Origin: Allobosea sp. Root483D1
GTDB taxonomy: Bacteria; Pseudomonadota; Alphaproteobacteria; Rhizobiales; Beijerinckiaceae
Assembly (NCBI RefSeq): GCF_001429505.1
Contig: NZ_LMJW01000020.1
Coordinates: 668,398-724,644, forward strand
Direction: 5' to 3'
Length of the DNA stretch: 56,247 nt
Shown: positions 7,986 to 16,409 of the stretch, one piece after another
Position numbering within the stretch: the first letter of the stretch is position 1
Layout: every line of letters begins with the position of its first letter
The notes under the pieces: model-generated
Database searches by the model: none
Seen by the model: the letters and a program-made list of their open reading frames with translations, nothing else
Told to the model about the DNA's origin: nothing
Made by a program: the position numbers and the translations under genes

Positions 7986-8624
7986 CTAGAACAGCGCGGT
8001 CGGCGCGACCTCGGCGATGATCATCAGCGCGAGTCCGAGCACTCCGAGGCCGACGCCGGTCCAGGCGAGCAGGGCGACGCCGGTGATGATCGCCGCCGAG
8101 GCGACGACGATGGCGATCTGCAGCAGGCCCGAGACGATGTCGTATTTGTCGTCGCGGGCGCTGGAGATGTCGCGCCGGGCTTCGGCCGCCTTGGCGCGGG
8201 CGATCAGCTCCTTGCGGCCCTCATTGGTTTCGGGCTCCGACTCATAGCGGGCGATCGTCGCCTTCCAGCTGTCGATGCGCTTCTGCAGGCGTTCGCGTGC
8301 CGCCGGCTCGGTGGCATTGCCGAGCTCGACCTCCATCGCCTCTGCGGCGGTGCGTAGCGTCGTGCCGCGGATCGTCTTGGCCTGGAAGAAGGCCCAGAGA
8401 TTGGAGGCCTCGATGTTCTTGGACAGCGCGTCCTGCTCGGCGTTCTTGCCGCCGATCTCGGAGAAGGCGAGCAAGAGCGCGAGAATGCCGATCAGGAGGG
8501 CGATGCGCTTGTTGGTCTTGCTGGCCGGCTGATTGTCTTCGGTGACGTCTGGTGCAGCTGAGGCCACGAACTGATTCCCCCCGGAAAAGCCCTGCGTGAT
8601 GGCTGGGTCGGGTGACGGAATCAA
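7986..8624 (-). CDS. DUF4337-like membrane protein
   Basis: 212 residues. A first transmembrane helix at about 40-56 (IALLIGILALLLAFSEIGG) is followed by a charged helical region rich in Glu/Arg/Ala (about 65-150), and two C-terminal helices (LLQIAIVVASAAIITGVALLAW and GLGVLGLALMIIAEV). The architecture and the segment NLWAFFQAKTIRGT match the DUF4337 family, whose function is unknown. The gene stands alone, convergent with the SDR gene and 24 bp downstream of xerC on the same strand. Confidence 0.8.
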   Translation of the reverse strand: MIPSPDPAITQGFSGGNQFVASAAPDVTEDNQPASKTNKRIALLIGILALLLAFSEIGGKNAEQDALSKNIEASNLWAFFQAKTIRGTTLRTAAEAMEVELGNATEPAARERLQKRIDSWKATIARYESEPETNEGRKELIARAKAAEARRDISSARDDKYDIVSGLLQIAIVVASAAIITGVALLAWTGVGLGVLGLALMIIAEVAPTALF

Positions 8625-8648
8625 GACGCTTTCGCGGAGACGGGCAGA

Positions 8649-9575
8649 CTATCCCCGGGCGCGGGGATGGGCGGAATCATAGGCCGCGAGCAGGCGGGTG
8701 GAATCGATCCGGGTGTAGATCTGCGTCGTCGAGAGCGAGGCGTGCCCGAGCAACTCCTGGATCGCACGCAGATCGCCGCCGCGGCCGAGGAGATGGGTAG
8801 CGAAGGAGTGGCGCAGCGCATGCGGCGTCGCGCTGCTGGCCAAACCGAGCGAGCCGCGCAGGCCCTCGACGGCGAGCTGGATGATGCGCGGTGAAAGCGG
8901 CCCGCCCTTGACGCCGACGAAGAGCGGCCCCTCCGGCGCGAGCCGCCACGGGCATTGCGCGAGATAGGTGGCGATCGATTCGACCACGATGGGCAGCACC
9001 GGCACCATCCGGGTCTTGCCGCCCTTGCCGAGCACGGTCAGCGCATCGGCGCTGCTCACGGGCGCTTGGAAGCGCGTCAGGCCGAGCGCCTCGGAGATGC
9101 GCAGGCCGCTGCCATAGAGCAAGGAGAGCACGGCGGCATCGCGCGCCAGCACCCATTCGGGCCGTTCCTCGCCGGCGCGGCTGTCGGCCTTGGTCACCGC
9201 CGCCGCCGCCTTGGCGTCGAGCGGGCGGGGCAGGCCCTTGCCGAGCCGGGGCCCGCGCGTCGCGGCGAAGGCGGCCGCCGTCAACCGGCCGCTGCGCTCG
9301 CCGAAGCGCGCCAGTGAGCGCAGGGCCGCCAATTGGCGCATCAGCGTGCGGTTGCCGACGCCGTCGCGGCGGCGATAGCCGAGGAAGGCGCGCAGATCCG
9401 CCGGCTTCAGGGCGGCGACTGCCTTCAGGCTCGGGGCAGCATCGAGATGGTGGGTCAGGAAGGTGGCGAACTGGTCGATATCGCGGCCATAGGCCTCGAG
9501 CGTCTTCGGCGAGAGCCGGCGCTCATGGCCGAGATGGCTGAGCCAGTCGCGTCGGAGGGTATCGAAATCGCTCAT
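8649..9575 (-). CDS. xerC: Site-specific tyrosine recombinase XerC
   Basis: 308-residue tyrosine recombinase that resolves chromosome dimers at dif together with XerD. An N-terminal SAM-like core-binding domain (residues 1-100, LSPKTLEAYGRDIDQF) precedes the catalytic domain. Catalytic residues are visible: Arg in SGLRISEAL, Lys in GKGGKTR, His-x-x-Arg in HALRHSF, His in LLGHASLSTTQ and the nucleophile Tyr in IYTRI. Length and absence of flanking repeats or integrase-type cargo favour the housekeeping Xer protein over a mobile-element integrase. The XerC versus XerD choice rests on overall resemblance. Confidence 0.88.
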   Translation of the reverse strand: MSDFDTLRRDWLSHLGHERRLSPKTLEAYGRDIDQFATFLTHHLDAAPSLKAVAALKPADLRAFLGYRRRDGVGNRTLMRQLAALRSLARFGERSGRLTAAAFAATRGPRLGKGLPRPLDAKAAAAVTKADSRAGEERPEWVLARDAAVLSLLYGSGLRISEALGLTRFQAPVSSADALTVLGKGGKTRMVPVLPIVVESIATYLAQCPWRLAPEGPLFVGVKGGPLSPRIIQLAVEGLRGSLGLASSATPHALRHSFATHLLGRGGDLRAIQELLGHASLSTTQIYTRIDSTRLLAAYDSAHPRARG

Positions 9576-9669
9576 GCCGCCGATCTTGCCGCGCGAGGCT
9601 TAACAACCGTTGTCGGGCTCGATCACAGCCTGCTATGAACCCTGCAGACATTGTTCAGGGCTGACCAAA

Positions 9670-10716
9670 TTGCACGCTCCCGACCCGCACGGCCTGATCT
9701 TCCCCTTTCCCGAACCGCCGGCGCCCGGCCAGCTGATCGAGGTCGCGCCCGGCATCTTCTGGGCGAGGATCGCGCTGCCGTTCCGGCTCGACCACGTCAA
9801 CATCTACCTGATCGAGGATGGCGACGGCTTCGCGGTGATCGACACCGGCATTGGCGACGAGGCGACCAGGCAGGCCTGGCTCGCGCTGATGGCGGGTGCG
9901 CTCGCCGGCAAGCGGCTGACCCGGCTCTTCGTCACGCATTTCCATCCCGACCATATCGGGCTCGCCGGCTGGCTGCATGAGCGCTTCGGCACGCCGCTTC
10001 TGACCAGCCAGACCAGCTATCTCGGCTGCCTCAACATCTCGCTGAGCCCGGGGGCCTCCGAAGCGCCGGTCTACAGGGATTTCTACCTGCGCCACGGCCT
10101 TTCCGCCGAGGTGACTTCGGTCGTCTCGACGCTGGGCCATGGCTACCTCAAACAGGTGACGCCGCTGCCGCCGACCTTCACCCGGGTCGTCGCGGGCGAC
10201 GTCCTGAAGATCGGCGGGCGCGATTTCTTCGTGCTGTCGGGGGACGGCCATGCGCCGGAGCAGCTGATGTTCCATTGTCCTGAAGCCAACGTCTTCCTGG
10301 CGGCAGACCAGGTGCTGGCCAAGATCACGCCGAACATCAGTGTCTGGGCGGTCGATCCCGAGGGTGACCCGCTCGGCCTCTATCTGCGCTCGCTGGCAAC
10401 GCTGCCGCGGGCGATCCCGCCGGGGACGCTGGTGCTCCCCGGGCACCAGTTGCCGTTCTACGGTCTTGCCGAGCGCTGCGCCGCGCTCGCCGCCCATCAC
10501 GCCGAACGCTGCCGTCTGATCGCCGGAGCGGTCGCCAAGGGGCCGCATTCGGTCGCCGAACTGGTGCCGGTGATGTTCACACGGCCGCTCGACCCGCATC
10601 AGCTCTCCTTCGCCTTCAGCGAGGTCTTCGCGCATGTGAACGCGATGCTGCGGCTGGGCGAGCTGCGCTGGGCCGAGTCGCAGGCGGGGATCATGCGGGT
10701 CATGGCGGCCGCCTGA
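9670..10716 (+). CDS. Metallo-beta-lactamase fold hydrolase
   Basis: 348 residues if the TTG at 9670 is used (AGGG-like ribosome site about ten bases upstream). The in-frame TTG at 9610 would add 20 residues, and no in-frame ATG exists near the N-terminus. The zinc motif THFHPDH is present, with further ligands in SGDGHAPEQ, FLAADQVL and LPGHQLP. A C-terminal winged-helix-like part (about 290-345) is typical of the LACTB2/glyoxalase-II-like branch. It probably hydrolyses a thioester or other ester in the cytoplasm; the substrate cannot be read from sequence. It is divergent from xerC with a 94-bp gap. Confidence 0.88.
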   Translation: MHAPDPHGLIFPFPEPPAPGQLIEVAPGIFWARIALPFRLDHVNIYLIEDGDGFAVIDTGIGDEATRQAWLALMAGALAGKRLTRLFVTHFHPDHIGLAGWLHERFGTPLLTSQTSYLGCLNISLSPGASEAPVYRDFYLRHGLSAEVTSVVSTLGHGYLKQVTPLPPTFTRVVAGDVLKIGGRDFFVLSGDGHAPEQLMFHCPEANVFLAADQVLAKITPNISVWAVDPEGDPLGLYLRSLATLPRAIPPGTLVLPGHQLPFYGLAERCAALAAHHAERCRLIAGAVAKGPHSVAELVPVMFTRPLDPHQLSFAFSEVFAHVNAMLRLGELRWAESQAGIMRVMAAA

Positions 10717-10892
10717 GGTCGGAGCATTTGAAAATTAAGGATGATCCGAGAAGGCGGCCCGGCTGGACCTGCCGGTCCACGCGGAATTAGGATTCCCCGC
10801 CGCATCAATACACGCGATGAGCGCGCGGGCGGTTCGGAACAAACCGGACCGAGCCGTGTCATGTGTTCGGCAGGCTGACGAAGACGAGGACG

Positions 10893-11783
10893 ATGGCTCT
10901 ACCGGCGATGCTTCGGGCGATGCGTCCGCATCATTGGGCAAAGAACGGGCTCGTCTTCGTGCCGATCCTGCTCAACCACGATGTCTTCGCCTCGCATGCG
11001 CTGTTCTACGGCCTCGTCGCGTTTGTCTCCTTCTCGCTGATGGCGTCGGCGATCTACCTGCTCAACGACATCAAGGACGTCGAGGCCGACCGGCGCCACC
11101 CGACCAAGTGCAAGCGCCCGCTCGCGGCCGGCGAGATCACCAAGGGCCAGGCCTATGCGATGGTGCCCGGCCTCTTGATCGCCTCCGGCGCCCTGACGGC
11201 GCTGCTGCCGCGGCCGGAGCTTTATCTGATGGCCTGGGGCGGCTATCTCGTGCTGGCGCTCGCCTATCTCTTCGTGCTGAAGCGCAAACTGCTGGTCGAC
11301 GTGCTCGGCCTCGCCGCCCTGCACACGGTGCGCATCATCGCCGGCAACGCGGCGGCTGCGATTCCAATCTCGTCCTGGCTGCTCGCCTTCTCGATGTTCC
11401 TGTTCCTGAGTCTGGCGCTGATGAAGCGCTATGCCGAGCTGCGGATCACCCAGGACCAGTCCGGGCTGAAGAAGGCGGGCCGCGGCTACCAGGCCGAGGA
11501 TATCGAGGCGCTGTCGCAGCTCGGCATGGCCTCGGGCTGCACCTGCGCGCTGATCATGGCGCTCTATGTCGACAGCGCCGCGGTCAAGCAGCTCTACCGT
11601 CATCCCGAAATGATCTGGCTGGTCTGCCCGATCATCCTCTACCAGATAGCGCGCATGTGGTTCCTGGCCAGGCGCGGCAACATGCCGGACGATCCGCTGA
11701 TGTTCATGATCCGGGATTGGCGCAGCCAGCTGATGGGCGCGGTCGTCGTGCTGGTCATGGTCGGAGCGAAAGTGCTGCCGTGA
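10893..11783 (+). CDS. UbiA-family prenyltransferase, polyprenyl-phosphate phosphoribosyltransferase-like
   Basis: 296-residue integral membrane enzyme with about eight helices. The first Asp-rich motif NDIKDVEADRRHPTKCKRP begins at residue 58. The second polar region reads GYQAEDIEAL. The N-terminal segment LRAMRPHHWAKNGLVFVPIL is that of mycobacterial Rv3806c-like and rhizobial NoeC-like enzymes, which transfer phosphoribose from PRPP to polyprenyl phosphate. The ATG at 10893 was chosen; a GTG at 10863 is possible. Its stop overlaps (GTGA) the start of a DprE1-like oxidase, the enzyme of the next step in mycobacteria, which strongly supports this branch over quinone or heme prenylation. Confidence 0.85.
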   Translation: MALPAMLRAMRPHHWAKNGLVFVPILLNHDVFASHALFYGLVAFVSFSLMASAIYLLNDIKDVEADRRHPTKCKRPLAAGEITKGQAYAMVPGLLIASGALTALLPRPELYLMAWGGYLVLALAYLFVLKRKLLVDVLGLAALHTVRIIAGNAAAAIPISSWLLAFSMFLFLSLALMKRYAELRITQDQSGLKKAGRGYQAEDIEALSQLGMASGCTCALIMALYVDSAAVKQLYRHPEMIWLVCPIILYQIARMWFLARRGNMPDDPLMFMIRDWRSQLMGAVVVLVMVGAKVLP

Positions 11784-13090
11784 GCGGGGAGCGCGCTGTC
11801 TTGCGCTCCTGGGGCGGGCTGGAGGCCACGGATTCCGCCCTTATCGAACCGGATGACTGGCTCGCCGGGCGCCGGAACGATCAGCCGGTGCTGGCCTATG
11901 GCAATGGCCGTTCCTATGGCGATTCCTGCCTGAACGATGGCGGGGGCCTGATCGCGGCGCGCCGCCTCGGGCGGATTCTCTCCTTCGACGTCGAGACCGG
12001 GCTCATGGTCTGCGAGGCCGGGGTGCTGCTCGACGAGGTGCTGAAGCTTTGCGTCCCGGCCGGCTGGTTCCCGCCGGTGACGCCCGGTACCAGCCTCGTC
12101 ACCATCGCGGGGGCGCTCGCCAACGACGTCCACGGCAAGAACCATCACCGCGCCGGCACCTTCGGCCGGCATGTCCGCAGTTTCGAGCTGGCGAGATCGG
12201 ACGGCCCGGTCCTGACCTGCACGCCGACTGAGAATGCCGAACTCTTCGCCGCGACGATCGGCGGGATGGGTTTGACCGGGCTGATCACGCGGATCGAGCT
12301 GCAACTGATGCCGGTGACCTCCTCGGAGATGCTGCAGGAGGCGGTCCGGTTCGATGGGCTGGGCGGCTTCTTCGATATCGCCGCCGAATCCGACGCGACG
12401 CATGACTACACTGTCGCCTGGATCGATTCACTCGCCGGCGGCCGGAATTTCGGCCGTGGCGTGTTCTTCCGCGCCAACCATGCGCCGGCCTCCGATGTTC
12501 CGCCGGCGAAGGTCGGACCGACCCTGCCGTTCCCGCTGAGGCCAGCTTTCCCGCTGATCAACCGGCTGAGCCTGCGGGCCTTCAACGCGCTCTATCGCGC
12601 CGCCCAGCCGCGGACGCCCGAGCCCCGGCGCATCGCCTATCGCCCCTTCTTCTATCCGCTCGATCGCGTCCGTGACTGGAACCGCGCCTATGGGCCCAGA
12701 GGCCTGCGCCAGTTCCAGTGCGCCGTGCCGATGGCGACCGCGCGCGAGGCGGTCGAGGCGATGCTGCACCTGACGCTGAGGGCGGGGGAAAGCTCCTTCC
12801 TCACCGTGCTGAAGCTGTTCGGCGACGTGCCGTCGCCGGGAATGATGTCGTTTCCAATCCCCGGCGCGACGCTCACGCTCGATTTCCCGCATCGCGGCGA
12901 GCGCACCCTCAAGCTGCTCGATGCGCTCGACCGCATCGCGATCGAGGCCGGCGGGCGGGTCAACCCTTATAAGGACGCGCGGATGTCGGCAGCGACCTTC
13001 GAGGCTTCGTTCCCGCACTGGCGCGACTTCGCGCGCCATGCTGATCCCGCTTTCTCGTCGAGCTTCTGGCGGCGGGTGACCGCCGCCTGA
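11780..13090 (+). CDS. FAD-binding oxidoreductase, DprE1-like (polyprenylphosphoryl-ribose 2'-oxidase)
   Basis: 436-residue VAO-type flavoprotein. The FAD domain shows YGNGRSYGDSCLNDGG (near residue 36), PPVTPGTSLVTIAGALAND and VHGKNHHRAGTFG at ~117-129, the same HGKNHH signature as mycobacterial DprE1. The C-terminal region carries YKDARMS with Lys398, corresponding to the DprE1 active-site Lys. It is expected to oxidise the 2-hydroxyl of polyprenyl-phospho-ribose to the 2-keto form. The GTG start overlaps the UbiA stop. No DprE2-type reductase is adjacent, so the fate of the keto sugar is open. Confidence 0.86.
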   Translation: MSGERAVLRSWGGLEATDSALIEPDDWLAGRRNDQPVLAYGNGRSYGDSCLNDGGGLIAARRLGRILSFDVETGLMVCEAGVLLDEVLKLCVPAGWFPPVTPGTSLVTIAGALANDVHGKNHHRAGTFGRHVRSFELARSDGPVLTCTPTENAELFAATIGGMGLTGLITRIELQLMPVTSSEMLQEAVRFDGLGGFFDIAAESDATHDYTVAWIDSLAGGRNFGRGVFFRANHAPASDVPPAKVGPTLPFPLRPAFPLINRLSLRAFNALYRAAQPRTPEPRRIAYRPFFYPLDRVRDWNRAYGPRGLRQFQCAVPMATAREAVEAMLHLTLRAGESSFLTVLKLFGDVPSPGMMSFPIPGATLTLDFPHRGERTLKLLDALDRIAIEAGGRVNPYKDARMSAATFEASFPHWRDFARHADPAFSSSFWRRVTAA

Positions 13091-13096
13091 CACGGC

Positions 13097-13522
13097 TTAC
13101 GAGGCCGCCAGCGCCGGCTCCGGCTGCTCGACCGCCGTCACCGTCAGCACATGCTTCTTGCCGTCGCGGGCGGTCCAGGCGATCGACTGGCCGGCGGCGA
13201 GGCCGATCAGCGCCGCGCCGATCGGGGTCAGCACGGAGATACGGCCCTGCTCGATATCCGCCTCGCCGGGATAGACGAGCTGGACGCGGCGATGCTGGGC
13301 GCTGTCGGAGTCGAAGGTGACGAAGGAGCCCATGCGCACGACGTCGGCCGGCACCTTCCCTGGCGCGACGACCTTGGCGCGGTCCATCTCGGCGAGCAGC
13401 TCTTCGGCGACCTCAGGCACGCGCTCGAGCGCGGTGGTGGCGAGGCCGGTCAGGCGCTCATGGTCGATTTCGCCGACGATGATCTTCGGCTTGCGATGGG
13501 TCTTCTGGGGCAACTGGGTCAT
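13097..13522 (-). CDS. rnk: Rnk-type nucleoside diphosphate kinase regulator / GreA-GreB C-terminal domain protein
   Basis: 141 residues. An N-terminal helical segment (LPQKTHRKPKIIVGEIDHERLTGL) leads to a GreA/GreB C-terminal FKBP-like domain with VTFDSDSAQHRRVQLVYPGEAD and ISVLTPIGAALIGLAAGQ. This arrangement is that of Rnk proteins, which bind RNA polymerase near the secondary channel. The start at 13522 was chosen because upstream in-frame residues are Arg-rich and not conserved. It ends 6 bp from the convergent DprE1-like stop. Confidence 0.85.
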   Translation of the reverse strand: MTQLPQKTHRKPKIIVGEIDHERLTGLATTALERVPEVAEELLAEMDRAKVVAPGKVPADVVRMGSFVTFDSDSAQHRRVQLVYPGEADIEQGRISVLTPIGAALIGLAAGQSIAWTARDGKKHVLTVTAVEQPEPALAAS

Positions 13523-13646
13523 GGTTTGTATCCTGCGATGACGCGCGCGACGGCGGCGACAGAGCGCGACCGGCCAATTCAAAGGGTTTTTCTAGGGGAG
13601 ACGCCTTGGTGTCGTGCTGCGGTGACGAAAGACAGCATCGACGGCA

Positions 13647-13683
13647 CCCCAGGACTCGGGGCGCGCTCGGGCCGAGTCCGGGG
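13647..13683. promoter_or_regulatory. Strong hairpin of unknown role upstream of rnk
   Basis: Arms GGACTCGG (13652-13659) and CCGAGTCC (13672-13679) extend outward as CCCC/GGGG with a single bulged A. There is no T-run on either side, so it is not a standard terminator. It lies about 125 bases upstream of the rnk start and could belong to its 5' leader. Confidence 0.4.
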
Positions 13684-13794
13684 CTAGAATTCCGCGATCG
13701 GGGCGATCCGGATCACGAGGCTGCACTTCGTCGTCATAGTCATAGAGTTGGGGGCTTAGGCCTTGCTGTCAAGGCTGACCGACCGTGCTGCCCA

Positions 13795-13824
13795 AAGCAA
13801 AAGGGCCGGCGCGAGCCGGCCCTT
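13795..13824 (-). terminator. Intrinsic terminator of the aminotransferase operon
   Basis: Read on the minus strand, a 10-bp GC-rich stem (AAGGGCCGGC / GCCGGCCCTT, 13801-13824) is followed by TTTTGCTTT. It lies 26 bp past the aminotransferase stop codon. Confidence 0.8.
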
Positions 13825-13849
13825 CGACAAGCGGGGTCGTCAACCCGGC

Positions 13850-15298
13850 TCAGCCCTTCGCCACCGCGACCTTGCGCAGATAGTCGGTGACGATGCGGGT
13901 GATGCCGCGCGAGAGCAGGTCGTCGAGCGCGTCGATGAACTCATCGCACTGCTCGCGCGTGACGATCAGCGGCGGCTCGAGCCGGATGACGTTGCGGTTG
14001 TACTCGGTGAAGGCGACGAGCATGTCGTAATCCTTCAGCAGCAGCGCGCCGATGAAGCCGCAGAGCGAGCCCTTCAACTTGTCGTCGAGCAGCGCGACCA
14101 TGTGCTTGACGCCGAAGGGCATGGTCTCGCTGATGTCCTGGAACTCGACGCCGATCATCAGGCCGCGGCCGCGGATCTCCTTGAGCAGGGTCGGGTGCTT
14201 GGCGCGAAGCTCGTTCAGGCGCTCGATCAGGTAGTCGCCCTGGCGCTTGGCATTGCCCATCAGGTCCTCGTCATAGAGGACGTTGAGAGCCTCGATGGCC
14301 GAGACGCAGGCCTCGCCCATGCCGCCGAAGGTGGCCTGGGCATGGATCAGCGCCGTCTTCGGCTTGCCATAGGCCTTCATGTAGAGCTCGCGGCGGGCGA
14401 TCATCGCACCCATCGCTGCCTTCGAGCCGCCGAGAGCCTTGGCGAGCGCGGTCACGTCCGGGACGACGCCGTCACGCTCGAAGGCGAAGAACTGGCCGGT
14501 GCGGCCGAGCCCGCATTGCACCTCGTCGGCGACCCAGAGCACGCCGTGCTTGTCGCAGAGCGCGCGCAATTGCCGCCAGAAGCCATCGGGCGCCTCGACG
14601 ATGCCGCCGCCGCCCTGGATCGTCTCCATGACGACGATGCCGATGGAAGGATCGCTTTCCAGCGCCTGGCGCACCGCCTCGATGTCGCCGAAGGGCACCT
14701 TCACCCGGTTCTCGACCAGCTTGAACCCGGACTGGTAGAGGCTGGAATCGGTGATCGAGAGCACGCCCTTGGTCTTGCCGTGGAAGGAATTGGCGGCGTG
14801 CAGGATCTTGGACTTGCCCGGCCCCTGCGCCTGCTCGGCGACCTTCAACGCGGCTTCCATCGCCTCCGAACCGGTCGAGCCCAGGAAGACCATGTCGAGA
14901 TCGCCCGGTGCGATGGTGGCGAGGTTCTTCGCCAGGGCCGAAGCATATTGCGACATGAACGCCATGCAGATCTCATGGCGGTTCTCGTCCTGGAATTTCT
15001 TCCGGGCCGCGACGATGCGCGGATGGTTGTGGCCGAAAGCGACCGAGCAGAAGCCGCCGAAGAAATCGAGGATCTTGCGGCCGTCCCTGGTGATGTAATG
15101 CATGCCCTCGGCGCGATCGACGATGATCCTGTCGAAGCCGAGCAGCTTGAGGAAATGCACCTGGCCCGGGTTGATATGGGCGGTGAAGAGCTCCTTCACC
15201 TGCTGGGCGTCGAGCTGCTTGGCAGCCTCGACACTGATCAATTGCGGGCGCGAGGGCTGCGGAGCCGCCTCGTCCGTCTTGTAGGCGGGCATGCTCAT
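13850..15298 (-). CDS. Class III PLP-dependent aminotransferase (ornithine-aminotransferase-like)
   Basis: 482 residues. Visible landmarks: LDFFGGFCSVAFGHNHPRIV, the cofactor phosphate-binding SGSEAMEAALKV-like segment (GSTGSEAMEAAL), FHGKTKGVLSITD, the Asp in WVADEVQCGLGRTG and the PLP-Lys in ALAKALGGSKAAMG. The ATG at 15298 overlaps the epimerase stop (ATGA). Length exceeds acetylornithine aminotransferases (~400) because of extra N- and C-terminal segments. The substrate is unknown. Two contexts fit: a sugar pathway with the neighbouring epimerase and SMR protein, or a hopanoid side-chain aminotransferase of HpnO type, which is also a long class III enzyme. Confidence 0.88.
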   Translation of the reverse strand: MSMPAYKTDEAAPQPSRPQLISVEAAKQLDAQQVKELFTAHINPGQVHFLKLLGFDRIIVDRAEGMHYITRDGRKILDFFGGFCSVAFGHNHPRIVAARKKFQDENRHEICMAFMSQYASALAKNLATIAPGDLDMVFLGSTGSEAMEAALKVAEQAQGPGKSKILHAANSFHGKTKGVLSITDSSLYQSGFKLVENRVKVPFGDIEAVRQALESDPSIGIVVMETIQGGGGIVEAPDGFWRQLRALCDKHGVLWVADEVQCGLGRTGQFFAFERDGVVPDVTALAKALGGSKAAMGAMIARRELYMKAYGKPKTALIHAQATFGGMGEACVSAIEALNVLYDEDLMGNAKRQGDYLIERLNELRAKHPTLLKEIRGRGLMIGVEFQDISETMPFGVKHMVALLDDKLKGSLCGFIGALLLKDYDMLVAFTEYNRNVIRLEPPLIVTREQCDEFIDALDDLLSRGITRIVTDYLRKVAVAKG

Positions 15299-16287
15299 GC
15301 GGCCTTCCTCCTCAGCTCGTCCTTGGTCTTGCGGTATTCGGTGTAGGCCGCCAGCAGCATGTCCTCGTCGCGGTGTTTCGGCACCCAACCGAGCTCGCGC
15401 TTGGCCCTGGAGGTGTCGAGGATGCAGATCTCGTCGGCGATCATGTACTGCTCGGGGTCCATGATCGGCAGGTTGATCGCATCGAGACCGTTCAGCGTCA
15501 GCTTGACCAGCGAGGCCGGCGTCGGCAGCAGGATCGATTTCGAGCCGGCATGCCGGATCAGGTCGCCGAGCAGCTTCTTCACCGGCGGCGGGTCGTCCGA
15601 GCCGAGATTATAGGCGCTGTTGGGGAAATTGGCCTTCCAGGCAGCGATGCAGGCGCTGGCGCAGTCGAAGACCGAGATGAACTGATAGGGATTGTTGCCC
15701 GAGCCGATCATCGGCACCGGCAGGTTCATGTCGATCAGCTTGAACAGCTTGACCAGGATGCCGAGGCGGCCCGGCCCGATGATCAGGCGCGGCCGGAAGA
15801 TCGGGATGCGAAAGCCCTTGTCGCGATAGCTCTGGCAGAGCGTCTCGGTCGCGAGCTTGCTCTCGCCATATTCGCCGAGCGGTTTGGCCGGATGCGTCTC
15901 GTCCTGCGGGACGGTGACCGAATGGCCGTAGATCATGTCGGTGGTGAAGTGGACGAGCCGGCTGGCGCCGTTCGTCTCCATCCAGTTCAGGATGTTCTGC
16001 GTGCCGTGATAGTTCACCGGCCAGAAGAAGTCGTGGCGCTCCTTCCGCGTCACGATCGGCGACAGCATCTTGGCCGAGAGATTGTAGACGAGGTCGTCCG
16101 GCGCCAGCGCGATCGCCTCGACGCTTGCCGGATCGGTCACGTCGACGCGCTGGAACGGCACCTCGCCGTAGTGCGGATGGGCGCTCTGCTGGATGTCGCA
16201 GACGAGGACGTCCTCGCCCATGCCTGCGAGATCCGCCGCCAGATGCGAGCCGACGAAGCCGTCGCCGCCGATGATGATGTGCTTCAT
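15295..16287 (-). CDS. NAD-dependent epimerase/dehydratase (extended SDR)
   Basis: 330 residues. The Rossmann motif GGDGFVGS is at residues 8-15, the catalytic Thr/Ser region is FTTDMIYG and the YxxxK motif is YGESK near residue 140. The C-terminal half has RPRLIIGPGRLGIL and an INxLGSDDPPPV-like binding loop, as in nucleotide-sugar 4-epimerases and dehydratases. It is coupled to the aminotransferase downstream (ATGA) and preceded by a 36-codon frame and a small transporter gene. It likely modifies a sugar or sugar-like polyol head group before or after amination (inference). Confidence 0.88.
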   Translation of the reverse strand: MKHIIIGGDGFVGSHLAADLAGMGEDVLVCDIQQSAHPHYGEVPFQRVDVTDPASVEAIALAPDDLVYNLSAKMLSPIVTRKERHDFFWPVNYHGTQNILNWMETNGASRLVHFTTDMIYGHSVTVPQDETHPAKPLGEYGESKLATETLCQSYRDKGFRIPIFRPRLIIGPGRLGILVKLFKLIDMNLPVPMIGSGNNPYQFISVFDCASACIAAWKANFPNSAYNLGSDDPPPVKKLLGDLIRHAGSKSILLPTPASLVKLTLNGLDAINLPIMDPEQYMIADEICILDTSRAKRELGWVPKHRDEDMLLAAYTEYRKTKDELRRKAA

Positions 16288-16290
16288 GGA

Positions 16291-16401
16291 TCAGCGTCGC
16301 TGGTCGGGTCGTCGGGCCGGGACCGGGATCGGCTTCAGCTGCGGCTGAACCGGAGCGAAGAGAGCGCCGAGACGGAGAATGAAGCGGGCGAACAGGTCCA
16401 T
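16291..16401 (-). CDS. Putative 36-residue small protein in the epimerase operon
   Basis: A 36-codon frame that exactly fills the 122-bp gap between the SMR-type transporter and the epimerase. It starts at an ATG with a good ribosome site (GAGGGA, five bases upstream) and stops 3 bp before the epimerase start. The N-terminal half is amphipathic and hydrophobic (MDLFARFILRLGALFAP), the C-terminal half Pro/Arg rich (VPARRPDQRR). I recognise no family. Placement, start signal and spacing argue for translation. A non-coding spacer remains possible because only 36 codons are involved. Confidence 0.45.
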   Translation of the reverse strand: MDLFARFILRLGALFAPVQPQLKPIPVPARRPDQRR

Positions 16402-16409
16402 GACGTCCC

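Larger units (their letters stand above)
13523..13849. other. 327-bp intergenic region with two hairpins, no gene
   Basis: Upstream of rnk and downstream of the aminotransferase gene, both minus strand. It contains a large hairpin at 13647-13683 and the aminotransferase terminator at 13795-13824. Short frames here have no convincing start or homology. The rnk promoter should lie here, but I see no clear -35/-10 pair. Confidence 0.6.

Noticed and set aside
8649..9575. The tyrosine recombinase as integrase of a genomic island
   Set aside because: It has housekeeping XerC length and motifs, no tRNA gene or attachment repeats nearby, and GC content equals its neighbours.
10817..13090. A single 757-codon open frame that would fuse a prenyltransferase region and the FAD oxidase
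   Set aside because: Only the part from 11780 is in the frame of the oxidase. The first ~320 codons are an alternative frame of the UbiA gene (10893-11783), which has all family motifs. It is not a fusion protein.
13763..15346. A 527-codon plus-strand open frame
   Set aside because: Antisense of the class III aminotransferase, which has a full set of PLP motifs.
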